From positions 62,001 to 126,000 of the forward strand of contig CAZNJB010000003.1 in NCBI GenBank assembly GCA_964573255.1: a stretch of DNA of 64,000 nucleotides, given 5' to 3'. A program made the translations under genes and the position numbers. The notes below the pieces were generated by a model. It did no database searches. It had not been told where the DNA came from and saw nothing but the letters and a program-made list of their open reading frames with translations. Source of the DNA: CAYNUJ01 sp964573255. GTDB taxonomy: Bacteria > Bacteroidota > Ignavibacteria > Ignavibacteriales > Melioribacteraceae. Each line of letters opens with the position of its first letter. Position 1 is the first letter of the stretch. Positions 45,442 through 55,245 of this stretch are shown piece by piece.

Positions 45442-46086
45442 ATGGGAAGAAACAAACACTTAAAATTAGCAGAAGTTGATAATTTACCAAATGTTTTTCC
45501 TTTTAGAGAAGGAAACATAGAGGAAAAATTAAATGATTTCTTTGGCAGCAGCAAACCTCTTTTTCTCGAAATCGGCTGCGGAGATGCAGACTATTCGAGA
45601 ACGCTTGCAAAAGAAAATCCCGAAAGAAATTACATCGGAATTGATATAAGAGGAGCGAGAATTTGGAACGCTTCGAAAAAAGCAGAGGCAGAGGGATTAT
45701 CGAATATTGCTTTCGTTATTGCCCGTGCGGAATTTATAGCCGAGATGTTTCCTACTTTTAAGTTCGATGAAATATGGATTCCCTTCCCAGATCCTTTTCC
45801 TAAAAAAAGAAGTACTAACCGTAGACTAGTTTCCCCGGGCTTCATTGAGCGTTACCGAAAAATTACCAAGCCGGATTCAATTATTAATTTAAAAACTGAT
45901 GATACCAATCTTTATGAATATGCTTTGGAAGTATTGAATGAATTGAATATCAAAATAATAAAAAATTATTCCGATCTTTATTCTGAAAAAGACTTAACAT
46001 TTGAAGAACAGATTAAAACAAAATACGAGAAACAACATCTTGCAAATGGGAAAAAGATAAAACTTGTCTCTTTCAGATTGGATTAA
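45442..46086 (+). CDS. trmB: tRNA (guanine-N7-)-methyltransferase
   Basis: Methylates G46 of tRNA to m7G. The 214-residue protein starts MGRNKHLKLAEVDNLPNVF. The SAM motif is LEIGCGDADYSRTLA, and the signature block is IWIPFPDPFPKKRSTNRRLV. The ATG at 45442 is preferred over the longer frame from 45376, because a TATTTTTG promoter box lies between them and the shorter form matches family length. It is convergent with the GT39 gene. Confidence 0.94.
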   Translation: MGRNKHLKLAEVDNLPNVFPFREGNIEEKLNDFFGSSKPLFLEIGCGDADYSRTLAKENPERNYIGIDIRGARIWNASKKAEAEGLSNIAFVIARAEFIAEMFPTFKFDEIWIPFPDPFPKKRSTNRRLVSPGFIERYRKITKPDSIINLKTDDTNLYEYALEVLNELNIKIIKNYSDLYSEKDLTFEEQIKTKYEKQHLANGKKIKLVSFRLD

Positions 46087-46088
46087 CT

Positions 46089-47282
46089 CTATCCGTAAAT
46101 AAACACTAAAATTAAGGGATAAACCACAGCAAAGAAGAATACGGCAGCACTTAGTTTGATATTACTCATTATACTTTTATCGAAAATCAGTAACAGCATT
46201 GGGAATGCGAAGAAAATCACTCTGAATTCTACCATCAAAACCGACCAATTATAAGCTAACATCGCGAAGAAAGAAAGCAGCCAAACAATATGTGGAACGT
46301 ATGCTTTTAAATTAAGATAGTTTTTGATTACCGCTATAACAGCCATTATCAACGAACCAAAAATAATTCCGATCCAAGTTAGGTAAGAAGGAAGTTTTAC
46401 AAAAAACGGGATGGGAATAGTATCATAAGGAAAGGCTGAACTAATAATCAATGATCTAAAAAATTTGAACCAAACGAATGGATCTAATTTTGAAAGCGAT
46501 TCGCTAGCTTCTCCATGACTTATTCCTATACCAATAAATTCACCATATAATGAATGGTTCCTCAAAAAGTAAGGAAGAGAACAAAGAAATGCTATAAATA
46601 TTGTTATCAACCATCTCTGATAATTTTTTCTATCGGCAATAGAAAGGATAGCAAACAGACCAAATAAAACTAATGCGGAAGACTTGGTTAAAATTGCCGC
46701 CCCGAGAATAAAGCCGTCTATAATGCCGTAATACTTACTCTCGCCTCTGTTGGAAGTAATGGAAATAAATAGAAGCAATAAGAAGACCCAAAGTAAAACA
46801 TCGTTGCTGAAAGTACTTGTATGACGAATATGAACGGGCGCAAGCGCATATAACCAGGAGAGAAAGAGAGCTGTATTATTATCTAATAACCTGTGAGTAA
46901 AGATGTAGAACAAATATATCGTAATCAGTCCAAACAACAGAGCAATTGAACGGCTAAAATATATCAAACCTACGCCGAAAGGATCAAAGTGAAATATTTT
47001 AGCAATATATGCTACAATATGATAAGTTAATGGAGGTTGATAATATTCATAGGTAAAAGTTTGGAATGCATCTTCATCTTTTACACTTTGAGTTTGTACC
47101 GGAAGTTTATCAAAACGCATTATATATTTCACATAATTTATATGAGCGGGTTCATCGTTGAAAGCTTGTAAACCGCTCATCTCTCCATTCCAGTAAACAG
47201 GTGTTTCGGAAATAAAATAAATTCTAATTATTGCCGAAACAATTATCAGCAAGAGAAAACGTTTTGAAACTTTAATCTTCAT
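46089..47282 (-). CDS. GT39-like membrane glycosyltransferase
   Basis: A 397-residue protein with about ten membrane spans, resembling dolichyl-phosphate-mannose-type (GT-C, family 39) glycosyltransferases. The first loop holds NDEPAHINYVKYIMRFDKLP, where the D-E pair is the likely catalytic acidic site. It ends with hydrophobic helices, without a large soluble C-terminal domain. The sugar donor and acceptor are unknown. It follows the DinB-like gene with one base between stop and start. Confidence 0.75.
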   Translation of the reverse strand: MKIKVSKRFLLLIIVSAIIRIYFISETPVYWNGEMSGLQAFNDEPAHINYVKYIMRFDKLPVQTQSVKDEDAFQTFTYEYYQPPLTYHIVAYIAKIFHFDPFGVGLIYFSRSIALLFGLITIYLFYIFTHRLLDNNTALFLSWLYALAPVHIRHTSTFSNDVLLWVFLLLLFISITSNRGESKYYGIIDGFILGAAILTKSSALVLFGLFAILSIADRKNYQRWLITIFIAFLCSLPYFLRNHSLYGEFIGIGISHGEASESLSKLDPFVWFKFFRSLIISSAFPYDTIPIPFFVKLPSYLTWIGIIFGSLIMAVIAVIKNYLNLKAYVPHIVWLLSFFAMLAYNWSVLMVEFRVIFFAFPMLLLIFDKSIMSNIKLSAAVFFFAVVYPLILVFIYG

Positions 47283-47283
47283 T

Positions 47284-47808
47284 CTATAACAATTTGCTCA
47301 TATATCTTTCTTTTATCACATCCATATGATGCTTTACATGTCCGGCAAGTACAAACGGGATTGTTCTAACACTCATTCTATTACCCGCGGCATTGCCTTG
47401 TAAAGTGAGCATTTCTTCGGAGAATGAATCAAATAAAAGCAGATTGCTTAACCGTATGGCTCTAAATTGTTCAATTAAGTTATCAAGAGGCTGATCGTTA
47501 AAATTTGCATTCCGTACAAATTCGTTTTCGTCGAATTGTGGCAATTCAATTTTATCCCGCCTGGCAAATCTCAATGCGCGCACACCGAATATCCATTCAG
47601 TATCCACTATATGACCGATAACTTCCTTTATTGACCACTTACCCTCCTCATAAACAAAAAGCGAATCCCCTTCGGTTAACTCCGAAAATAATTCATCAAA
47701 CTCATTTGTCTGTTCTTCCATATATTTCAATATATCAACATCAGGAATTTTTTTTATGTATAAATCAAAATAACTTGAATACTCCTCTTTCTTAGGTCTA
47801 TCAATCAT
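47284..47808 (-). CDS. DinB-family protein
   Basis: A 174-residue four-helix-bundle protein of the DinB/YfiT superfamily. The typical metal-site histidines are seen in IKEVIGHIVDTEW and LAGHVKHHMDVIKERY, together with the WSIKE helix start. Members include bacillithiol- and mycothiol-dependent S-transferases and other metal-dependent enzymes; the specific activity here is unknown. It overlaps the upstream GNAT gene by eight bases, so they are probably an operon. Confidence 0.88.
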   Translation of the reverse strand: MIDRPKKEEYSSYFDLYIKKIPDVDILKYMEEQTNEFDELFSELTEGDSLFVYEEGKWSIKEVIGHIVDTEWIFGVRALRFARRDKIELPQFDENEFVRNANFNDQPLDNLIEQFRAIRLSNLLLFDSFSEEMLTLQGNAAGNRMSVRTIPFVLAGHVKHHMDVIKERYMSKLL

Positions 47809-48277
47809 TTTTATCTCCTAATGTTAAGTAATAACATTGATCGCATCGACAAGAAACATGGGAGCGTTCATATTTCTCGAACCCGTATTTTTTGTACATT
47901 GAAATTGCTTCTTTAAGAACCGATGCCGTTTCCAGCACAATTCTTTCACACTTCAATTCCCTTGCTTTTTCAAGCATTCGATTCATCATTTGCTTTCCCA
48001 ATCCCCTGCCCCGAGCTTCTTTTTTCAAATACATTTTCCTCAATTCAAATGTAGATTCTTCTTCCGGATATAATCCCCAAGTACCGATTATTTTTCCATC
48101 GCTCTTAAGAACTTCAAAATATCCGCCGGATTGGAAATAACTCTTTTCAATATCGTTGATATCACTGTCGGTATTCTCCGGATCAGGAGAAAGTCCGTAT
48201 TCTTTCAATATTGAAAATATCAAATCTCTTATTTCGTCTACATCCTTATTACTTGCTGGAAGAAATTCTATTTTCAT
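47801..48277 (-). CDS. GNAT-family N-acetyltransferase
   Basis: A 158-residue acetyltransferase. The acetyl-CoA binding motif is RKMYLKKEARGRGLGKQMM, with the R/Q-x-x-G-x-G/A core as ARGRGLGKQ; the later strand has ERIVLETASVLKEAISMYKK and ends in YGFEKYE. The ATG at 48277 is preferred to the in-frame GTG three codons upstream. The acceptor substrate is unknown. It overlaps the DinB-like gene. Confidence 0.9.
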   Translation of the reverse strand: MKIEFLPASNKDVDEIRDLIFSILKEYGLSPDPENTDSDINDIEKSYFQSGGYFEVLKSDGKIIGTWGLYPEEESTFELRKMYLKKEARGRGLGKQMMNRMLEKARELKCERIVLETASVLKEAISMYKKYGFEKYERSHVSCRCDQCYYLTLGDKND

Positions 48278-48343
48278 AATCAACACTTCTTGTTTCTGAT
48301 AAAAAATTATGTGAGTATACTTTTAATATAAACTCGAAAACAG

Positions 48344-48952
48344 TTAATAGATAATTCCGAATTTATCAAAATCGGATTTCAATTTATCGGCACCGGTAAA
48401 CTGAACGGCATTCCATCCAACTTCAATAGCGCCTTTCACATAATCTGCAACATCATCAATAAATAGATGTTCTTCGGGATTCAATTTCGTAAACGACATA
48501 ACAGTTTCATAAATTTTTCTTTCCGGTTTTACTGCTCCGGCTTCATAACTAAGAACAAGTTTATCAAAATATTTTAAAAACTCGTATCCTTCCCATCCGT
48601 ACTTTTTATGAATGTAGTTTGTATTGGAAAGCAGTACAAGAGTATAATTCTTTTTCAATTTTGGAAGCAATGCTGAAACTTCTTTATTCTCTTCAAATAA
48701 ATCGGAATAAATTTTACAGAACTCTTCCCTTTCAACTTTGTGTTCAGTCCAATCCATCATTATATCAAGGAATTGATCATCGCTCAATTCCCACCTTTCA
48801 TATTGACGATGGATATTATAATTATCCTTATATTTCTCGTAGAACCGGGTTCCCAACCCGTCTGAAATATTGTTCAACTTGTTGAGAAACCGGTTATAAT
48901 CGAAGGGAATAAGAACATTTCCTAAATCGAATACAATAGCTTTTATTTGCAA
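48344..48952 (-). CDS. HAD-superfamily hydrolase (subfamily IA)
   Basis: A 202-residue phosphatase-type protein. Motif I is VFDLGNVLIPFD with the nucleophilic aspartate (the second acidic position is replaced by N, as in YihX-like phosphatases), motif II is LVLLSNTN, motif III is the lysine in GAVKPERKIYE and motif IV is LFIDDVADYVKGA. It resembles YihX/epoxide-hydrolase-like HADs. A sugar phosphate is a likely substrate, given the SIS isomerase gene nine bases upstream. Confidence 0.9.
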   Translation of the reverse strand: MQIKAIVFDLGNVLIPFDYNRFLNKLNNISDGLGTRFYEKYKDNYNIHRQYERWELSDDQFLDIMMDWTEHKVEREEFCKIYSDLFEENKEVSALLPKLKKNYTLVLLSNTNYIHKKYGWEGYEFLKYFDKLVLSYEAGAVKPERKIYETVMSFTKLNPEEHLFIDDVADYVKGAIEVGWNAVQFTGADKLKSDFDKFGIIY

Positions 48953-48961
48953 AGGATTCCC

Positions 48962-49546
48962 CTAATTCTTATACAGAATATTTTCGACCAATTCAAAAAT
49001 TATATGCCCGATTGTTATGTGTCCTTCCTGAATTCGTTGTGTGTTATCGGAAGGAACGACAATCGGAATATCGACCAAAGGTTTAAGCTTTCCGCCTGAA
49101 CCTCCCAAGAAACCGATTACTTTCATTCCTTTTTCGTGAGCTTTTTCGACGGCTTTAACAACATTACCGGAATTTCCACTTGTTGAAATTGCAATCAGTA
49201 CATCACCGTCATTACCTAATCCTTCCACGTTACGTGCAAAAACATTCTCGTAACCGATATCATTTCCACCGGCAGTTAAATTGGAAGAATCAGTGGTTAA
49301 AGCAATTGCAGGAATTGCAGGTCTATTTAAATTATGCGATAAACGAATCATAAATTCAGCAGCTAAATGCTGACTATCCGCAGCGCTGCCGCCATTTCCG
49401 CAAAGTAACAATTTCTTGCCTTTACCGAATGCTTCAACCAATAAATCTACAGCGGCAATAATGTCAGCCGAACACTTATCCTCAATTAATAATTTTACCT
49501 CAGAACTCTCTTTAAGAGAATCGGTTATAAATTTTTGTACATCCAT
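48962..49546 (-). CDS. gmhA: SIS-domain phosphoheptose isomerase
   Basis: A 194-residue sugar isomerase of the D-sedoheptulose-7-phosphate isomerase type, the first step to ADP-heptose for lipopolysaccharide inner core. The SIS signature is LLCGNGGSAADSQHLAAEF, a strong match to GmhA. Later blocks are AISTSGNSGNVVKAVEKA and IQEGHITIGHIIFELVE, with the active-site glutamate/histidine pair. The HAD gene nine bases downstream could act on a related sugar phosphate. The symbol is assigned by family resemblance. Confidence 0.85.
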   Translation of the reverse strand: MDVQKFITDSLKESSEVKLLIEDKCSADIIAAVDLLVEAFGKGKKLLLCGNGGSAADSQHLAAEFMIRLSHNLNRPAIPAIALTTDSSNLTAGGNDIGYENVFARNVEGLGNDGDVLIAISTSGNSGNVVKAVEKAHEKGMKVIGFLGGSGGKLKPLVDIPIVVPSDNTQRIQEGHITIGHIIFELVENILYKN

Positions 49547-49606
49547 TTTTTCCTCAAAATTTAATATTGCTCCAGCAAATCTAACGAATAATTTTCTTTC
49601 AATTTA

Positions 49607-52333
49607 TTACCAGTCTACTTTTCTTCGAGTACCGTGCCCGGGACCAAAAAATACTGCATTCAACAACATTCTATTTGTTCCGTAATTATATGCTCTAAAA
49701 TTCGGATGATCAGCAAACATTATAATTTGTCCTTCACCATATTTTTCGCGTGTTAAATAGGAAGAACTTGCAATTCGTTTACGTGCTTCCTTCCAAAGCA
49801 ATCCGCTTAATCTTAGTCCCTTGTATTCCGAAAATCTAGCTGCCGTTTCAACAGGATATTTACTCATAAAAACATTGGAAGATGAATGAAATGCGGCAAC
49901 TCTTTCCGGCATTCCGTAATTAAGCCAATGTTCGCTATTAACTTTTACATTCAAGAACACACCTTGCGGAGAGAGTTTTCTAGCTTTCTTATCAAATTCG
50001 GATAATGCTTTAATATCGGCTTTCGTATTATTCGATACCGGTATTTCAAAATCCGCAGGTTCCCATACATCGATGGAATCGACAGTTACTTTAAATGCGT
50101 TCTCTTCTTCTTCTTTGGCTTTATAGTAGGAATCAAGTTTAGACAATATTTGTCTCCGCAGTTTCACCTTACTAAATTTAGCAGATGTATCCGCTAATGC
50201 AGCGGCTGCATTTCCAATCGCAATCAAAGTACCTCCGTTACTTGTCCATTCCTTTAATTTAGATAAACCGTTCGCACCTAAATCATTTTTAAAGGAGCCG
50301 TAATAAGAAGGAAGAATTAATATATTATACTTCGAAAGATCTATACTCCCGATTCTTTGAATATCAATTTTAGAAACGCGCATTTTTAATTCACGATCGA
50401 ATAAATACCAGAGAGAACCGAATGCGTTCATACTTACTTTTCTGCCCACAATCAGAGCCGAATGGGGCGTGGTGAGCAAAGTAAAGTTCCCACCGCCCAG
50501 ATCGGTACCGTTAACGGCTAAAGCCGTATTTACACCGTAAATATTAATGCCATATTCATTTGAAGATGATTTCAATAAATCAATGTCTAATTTTGGATTT
50601 TCAATTTTTCGAATGAGTAATGAGCCTCTATCGAATTTTATTCCCTCCACTTCGAAAGGCTTATCAGCTACATTTATATTTAATCCGGCATTGAGTAAAA
50701 CATTCAACATCGGATAAACATTTTCATCATCAATCGGAATAACATAGCCGTAATTTGCATCCGGATTAATGAGCTTGCCTTCAGGTTGAGCAACATCGCT
50801 TACTTGCTTTAAGCTCACTTCCGGCAATTCTTCACTTTGATAAATATCCAATCCATAAGCCAGAGGCATAGACCAAGCAGAAACTTCATACAGGCGAGTT
50901 CCTTTTCCCTTCAGAATCGATTCCCGTTCGCTCTTTAAGAATTCAGTCGACATCCTGGTATCAAAATCGCAAATAGCCTTTACCAGCGGACTTAGCGGTT
51001 GATTGAGAGGAATAATCAGAGAGCCTTTATCAAATTTATTCTTAATTTCTCCCCAAATATTTTTTGCCTCGTCAACTTCAAAGCTTTCTTCCGAATAATA
51101 TAATTCTATATTTTGAAATAAAAGTCTCGAAACAAATCTTTTTAATCTTGTTTTATTTTTATCAGGAGTAATTATATAAGCTTTAATTTTTTCGTTATTG
51201 GCAACTGCCTCTTTTTTCATTTCATAATAATCTTTCAAAAGAGCATTTTTATTCTTATACGCAGTTTTGATATTCGCCAAAGAACTCACGAATTGATGTT
51301 CAACCGATTCAGCATATGTCAAAATTGTTCCGTCCGGTCGTTTAACATCCGTTCCGGCAGTCCTTGCTTGCTCATAAAGTATTGAAACTGCTCCTGCATA
51401 CGAAGGCCACGATGAACCATAACCGGGATACCATTCTTCAAGCCACTCTCTCGTATAATAACTCCATCCTTGCTTATCGAATGCGGCAGCTTGGTCTTTG
51501 GTAAATACTTTCCACCAATTTTGTATTGTTCTGTGCAAATGCGGATTTATTGGTTCTCGTGGAGGATTGAATAAAAAGGTAGAGAATGGACCCATCTCGT
51601 GTGCATCAATTACCAACAAAGGTTTCCATTCCAAAATTGCTTTTACACGGGCTTTGCTTTCGGGTTGCGAAAGAATGAACCAATCCCTATTTAAATCAAA
51701 ATGATAATGGTTCGTTCGACCGCTCGGCCAAAGTCCCGAATGCGGATAGCTTTGTACGTCAGGATCCGTTACAGCACCATACCACTGCTCTGCTTCGCTT
51801 ATAAAACGCTCCCTGCCGTCGGGATTTTCCATCGGATAGATTATAATAATTAATTTTTCAAGTATATCTTTAATCAATTCATCTTTACTCGCACTCAACT
51901 CGTACAATAATTTAAGCGAGGCATTAGTACCGGAAGCCTCATTGCCGTGAATGGAATACATCATAAATACAACTCCGGGTGTTGTATTAATAATCTCCTC
52001 CCTGGATTTCGTTCTCTCCATTCTCGGATCAGCAAGTAAAGATAAATTTTTCTTTATTTTATCAATGTTGTTATGATTCCGAGGGGAAGTTACAATCAAA
52101 TAATACAAATCCCTTCCTTGATAAGTCTTTCCTTCTTTAACAAGAACAACTCTTTCGGAAGAATTTGCAACAGCCGTTATGTAATTGACAACATCAAAAT
52201 ACTTGGCCGGTTTGTCTCCAATATTATATCCCGCTATTTGAGAAAATGACGGAATATTTGAATCATAATCTTGTGAAAAAACTATTGATGTATATAAAAA
52301 TGTTACAAAGAATAAGTATAAAGCCTTTTTCAT
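49607..52333 (-). CDS. Secreted M14-family zinc carboxypeptidase
   Basis: A 908-residue exported protein with a signal peptide (about 1-20). The peptidase domain (about 30-380) has zinc ligands H and E in YSIHGNEASGTNASLKL and a later H in VIDAHEMGP; the substrate-arginine/asparagine region is NPDGRERF and HFDLNRDWF. The C-terminal 500 residues contain a glutamine-amidotransferase-like/ThuA-like fold (NILILPSYYGSFKNDL) as in many long Bacteroidota M14 proteins. It likely degrades external peptides. No T9SS C-terminal domain is visible. Confidence 0.88.
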   Translation of the reverse strand: MKKALYLFFVTFLYTSIVFSQDYDSNIPSFSQIAGYNIGDKPAKYFDVVNYITAVANSSERVVLVKEGKTYQGRDLYYLIVTSPRNHNNIDKIKKNLSLLADPRMERTKSREEIINTTPGVVFMMYSIHGNEASGTNASLKLLYELSASKDELIKDILEKLIIIIYPMENPDGRERFISEAEQWYGAVTDPDVQSYPHSGLWPSGRTNHYHFDLNRDWFILSQPESKARVKAILEWKPLLVIDAHEMGPFSTFLFNPPREPINPHLHRTIQNWWKVFTKDQAAAFDKQGWSYYTREWLEEWYPGYGSSWPSYAGAVSILYEQARTAGTDVKRPDGTILTYAESVEHQFVSSLANIKTAYKNKNALLKDYYEMKKEAVANNEKIKAYIITPDKNKTRLKRFVSRLLFQNIELYYSEESFEVDEAKNIWGEIKNKFDKGSLIIPLNQPLSPLVKAICDFDTRMSTEFLKSERESILKGKGTRLYEVSAWSMPLAYGLDIYQSEELPEVSLKQVSDVAQPEGKLINPDANYGYVIPIDDENVYPMLNVLLNAGLNINVADKPFEVEGIKFDRGSLLIRKIENPKLDIDLLKSSSNEYGINIYGVNTALAVNGTDLGGGNFTLLTTPHSALIVGRKVSMNAFGSLWYLFDRELKMRVSKIDIQRIGSIDLSKYNILILPSYYGSFKNDLGANGLSKLKEWTSNGGTLIAIGNAAAALADTSAKFSKVKLRRQILSKLDSYYKAKEEEENAFKVTVDSIDVWEPADFEIPVSNNTKADIKALSEFDKKARKLSPQGVFLNVKVNSEHWLNYGMPERVAAFHSSSNVFMSKYPVETAARFSEYKGLRLSGLLWKEARKRIASSSYLTREKYGEGQIIMFADHPNFRAYNYGTNRMLLNAVFFGPGHGTRRKVDW

Positions 52334-52349
52334 ATATAACTCCGTTAAT

Positions 52350-53153
52350 CTATTCTACAATTTCAATTTTATCACCTATATGAATTATACCGGGTGATGT
52401 ATGGAGCAAATTTTGACCAAACATAACTTTATTACCGACACGTCTGAATTCGGATAGTTTTACCAGCGGCTCGTTATCCATAATTGCAGTCGATTGATCG
52501 ATTGTGGTTATTACACAGCGAGAGCAAGGTTTTACGACCTTAAAATTAATTCCGTTTATTTTAATTTCCTTTAAATCATCCTCTATAAAAGGATGCCCGC
52601 CGTTAAAGACAATGTTCGGTCTGAATCTATTGATGTCTACCGGTTTGCTCAATTTTCCGTTTAGTTCTTTTAGAGATTCTTCACCCAATAACAGAAAAGG
52701 AAAGCCGTCTGCATAACTCACCAATTCATTATTTTTTGCATATTTGTTATCAGCAAAGCGCTTAATATCATCTGCCATAAAAACCATTCTGACATTACGA
52801 TTTAACAATTCACTCAATGAACTATTTATTTTATCGTCTAACAAATATCCATCGGTAAAGTCATCGAAAATTTGGACTTTAACTAATTTGTCTGTGTGTT
52901 CGTTAATTTGAAATTCTAAAGAAAATTCTTTTTTAACTCTATGACTCAAAAGAATCTTATCGTCTTCTAATTGAGTTAAAATAAGGGCCAACTCCGGCAC
53001 TGTTCTTTGAGAAATAAATTTATTATTCTCGTCAATCAGCATCCAGCGTCGGTCGTATTCAAATCCTCTGTCGTCTATTTTATGATAAGTAACTTCAATC
53101 CCCGCGAATGATTTTACAGGATAGAAAAAAATTCTAGAAACTGTTAAACTCAA
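52350..53153 (-). CDS. MOSC-domain protein
   Basis: A 267-residue molybdenum-cofactor sulfurase C-terminal (MOSC) domain protein, with an N-terminal MOSC_N beta-barrel (SRIFFYPVKSFAGIEVTYH) and a MOSC core. The conserved cysteine is in VKPCSRCVITTID. It is like E. coli YcbX but lacks the C-terminal 2Fe-2S ferredoxin part (YcbX is about 369 residues), so it would need a separate electron donor. The role is probably reduction of N-hydroxylated compounds or sulfur transfer; this is family inference. Confidence 0.9.
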   Translation of the reverse strand: MSLTVSRIFFYPVKSFAGIEVTYHKIDDRGFEYDRRWMLIDENNKFISQRTVPELALILTQLEDDKILLSHRVKKEFSLEFQINEHTDKLVKVQIFDDFTDGYLLDDKINSSLSELLNRNVRMVFMADDIKRFADNKYAKNNELVSYADGFPFLLLGEESLKELNGKLSKPVDINRFRPNIVFNGGHPFIEDDLKEIKINGINFKVVKPCSRCVITTIDQSTAIMDNEPLVKLSEFRRVGNKVMFGQNLLHTSPGIIHIGDKIEIVE

Positions 53154-53206
53154 TTTAAATCACACCTTAATTCTTTTCTTAAAGATAAAGCAAAATAGAA
53201 AAAGAA

Positions 53207-54424
53207 TCACTTTTTTGAAAGAGTAATAATTGTAATTTCGGGCGTAGAATTATATCTAAACGGAATAATGGACATTCCTAAACCACTTGTAACGTAAACA
53301 AGCATTCCGTTAAAGTTATAATACCCGCGAACATATTTCGTTTCGAATATAGTCGGAGAGAGGTTGTAGAACGGGAAAAAGAAAGTTATCTGACCGCCGT
53401 GAGTATGTCCGCATAAGTACATATCATAATTATTTTTATTAGCTGCAGCTATCAACTTATTACGCGGTTGATGCGTTAAAAATATTTTTATTGCAGCGGA
53501 ATTTCCGTTAGTTAATGAATCAACTATCTCAACTTCCGCTTGCCTTACATAAGTATTAGTTAAAGCAGTAATAAATATTTTCGAGGTGTCGACCGGGATG
53601 TAAATATTCGCATTATCTAATATTGGAATACCGACTTTGGCAAATTCAGCCTCTACTTCTCTTAAGCTGCGTTTAGTGTCTTCCCTGTAAGCCCAATTAT
53701 CGTGATCTCCTACGCAGGAATAAACACCATAATCCGCACGAAGTTCGCTCATTATCTCTGCAGATAATTTTATATATTTTGATGAACCGGTTATCATATC
53801 GCCCCCCATCAGAATTAAATCCGGCTCTTGCTGGTTTACTTTATTAACAAATTTTGTCAATCTGTTTTTATCGGTATATCTATCGGCTTGTATATCGGAA
53901 ATTAAGACTATTTTAAATTTATTCAGCGATTCGGGTAAATTTTCTTTTACAAAATTAACTCTATTTACTTCAACGGAATTATAATCGTATATAATACGAA
54001 GCGGAATATAGAGTATAAAAACAGCAATTATAATTAAATAAACCTTGGGCGCGAAATTAGCGTATTTATTGTTTAGTTTTTTATATAAAGGGGATAATGC
54101 AAATCTTAATAATTGAAATAAGAGAAAGAGAATATCAAATTGAACGGTTAAAATAAAAAATACCCAGAAAGGATAAACAATTAAGTAGTCGAAAAAAATA
54201 TTTTCAGGTAAGTAAAATTTATTACCTGATACTATTGAATAAATTAGCGCAATTATTGCAATTACCGGATAAAGATTTAAGAATAGGAGTAATCGTTTTA
54301 CAAATTTCCGAATTGTTAATTGCTTTTCGGGGAAGACAATTTGAACTGAGTAAATAAATCTATTATAAAATATTCCTTCGAATAAGACTAGTAAAACAAT
54401 CCCTAATAAAAGAGGTATTATCAT
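53207..54424 (-). CDS. Membrane-anchored metallophosphoesterase
   Basis: A 405-residue calcineurin-type phosphoesterase with about four membrane spans (residues 1-155) and a catalytic domain (about 170-405). The metal motifs are VLISDIQADRY (D-x-Q rather than D-x-H), MGGDMITG, CVGDHDNWA, LTHQPRNK and LCGHTHGGQI. The layout is like the YkuE/UDP-2,3-diacylglucosamine hydrolase-related group. The substrate is unknown. Confidence 0.88.
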   Translation of the reverse strand: MIIPLLLGIVLLVLFEGIFYNRFIYSVQIVFPEKQLTIRKFVKRLLLFLNLYPVIAIIALIYSIVSGNKFYLPENIFFDYLIVYPFWVFFILTVQFDILFLLFQLLRFALSPLYKKLNNKYANFAPKVYLIIIAVFILYIPLRIIYDYNSVEVNRVNFVKENLPESLNKFKIVLISDIQADRYTDKNRLTKFVNKVNQQEPDLILMGGDMITGSSKYIKLSAEIMSELRADYGVYSCVGDHDNWAYREDTKRSLREVEAEFAKVGIPILDNANIYIPVDTSKIFITALTNTYVRQAEVEIVDSLTNGNSAAIKIFLTHQPRNKLIAAANKNNYDMYLCGHTHGGQITFFFPFYNLSPTIFETKYVRGYYNFNGMLVYVTSGLGMSIIPFRYNSTPEITIITLSKK

Positions 54425-54515
54425 TTGGAAATTAAACTATTATTCATACTGAACCGTTTTTTAATTATCATCCTTTATCAAATTAAGCATTTAATAGGAA
54501 TCAAACGGTATATTA

Positions 54516-54974
54516 TCAACTTATGACAACTTCGTTAGAAAGTTCATTTGTGTCGTCGGCTTTAATTGGGAAGTGTTCGGCTAAAATATTTCCCATTATT
54601 TCAATACCCTTGATAATCCCTTCGGTATAGTTACCCAAAATAAACTCATTCCGGATTTCATCGCGCACTTTATCCCAAGTTCCCTGCTCAACTTTCTCAT
54701 TGATTCCCTCATCGGCAAGAATATAAAACGATTTTTGCTTGAGCACGATAAATAACAAAATTCCGGTCTTGTCCCTGGTTTCGTGCATCTTCAATTTTTT
54801 AAATTCGTGTTGAGCCGCTTTTACAATATCAAACTTTAATTGAAATGGCGGTTTATCTTCCTTTATGCTTACTCTTATTTCTCCCGAAGTTAACTTTTCG
54901 GTAGCTTTTATCTTATTTGAAATTAATAGAAAATCGTCGTCTGTGAAGTAATGATATATTAATTTGTTTTTCAT
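54516..54974 (-). CDS. TPM-domain (TLP18.3/Psb32/MOLO-1-like) protein
   Basis: A 152-residue soluble protein of the TPM domain family. Typical blocks are EKLTSGEIRVSIKED, DKTGILLFIVLKQKSFYIL, ADEGINEKVEQGTWDKV and YTEGIIKGIEIMGNIL. Related domains show acid-phosphatase activity in plants, but bacterial roles are unclear. This form has no signal peptide or glycine-rich tail. It is monocistronic or last in a small minus-strand group. Confidence 0.85.
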   Translation of the reverse strand: MKNKLIYHYFTDDDFLLISNKIKATEKLTSGEIRVSIKEDKPPFQLKFDIVKAAQHEFKKLKMHETRDKTGILLFIVLKQKSFYILADEGINEKVEQGTWDKVRDEIRNEFILGNYTEGIIKGIEIMGNILAEHFPIKADDTNELSNEVVIS

Positions 54975-55245
54975 AGTTGATATTCCGTTATAATCTTAGT
55001 TCAAAGATAAAAAAAGAAGAGATAAAGTGCACTTCTGTAAATATTCTTATTTTTATTCCATTTTTCGCCAGTGTATCCTTCGGGTGTATTACCAAATAAG
55101 GCCTATTCTAAAATATGTTAATCTTTAATGAAGTACCGAACAAAATCTAAGAATCAAATTTTATTAAACTAATTTTTTTCCATTAAATAATAAACTTTCC
55201 TTATTTTTCAATCAGCCATTTAATCAAATTTATGGAAGATACGGA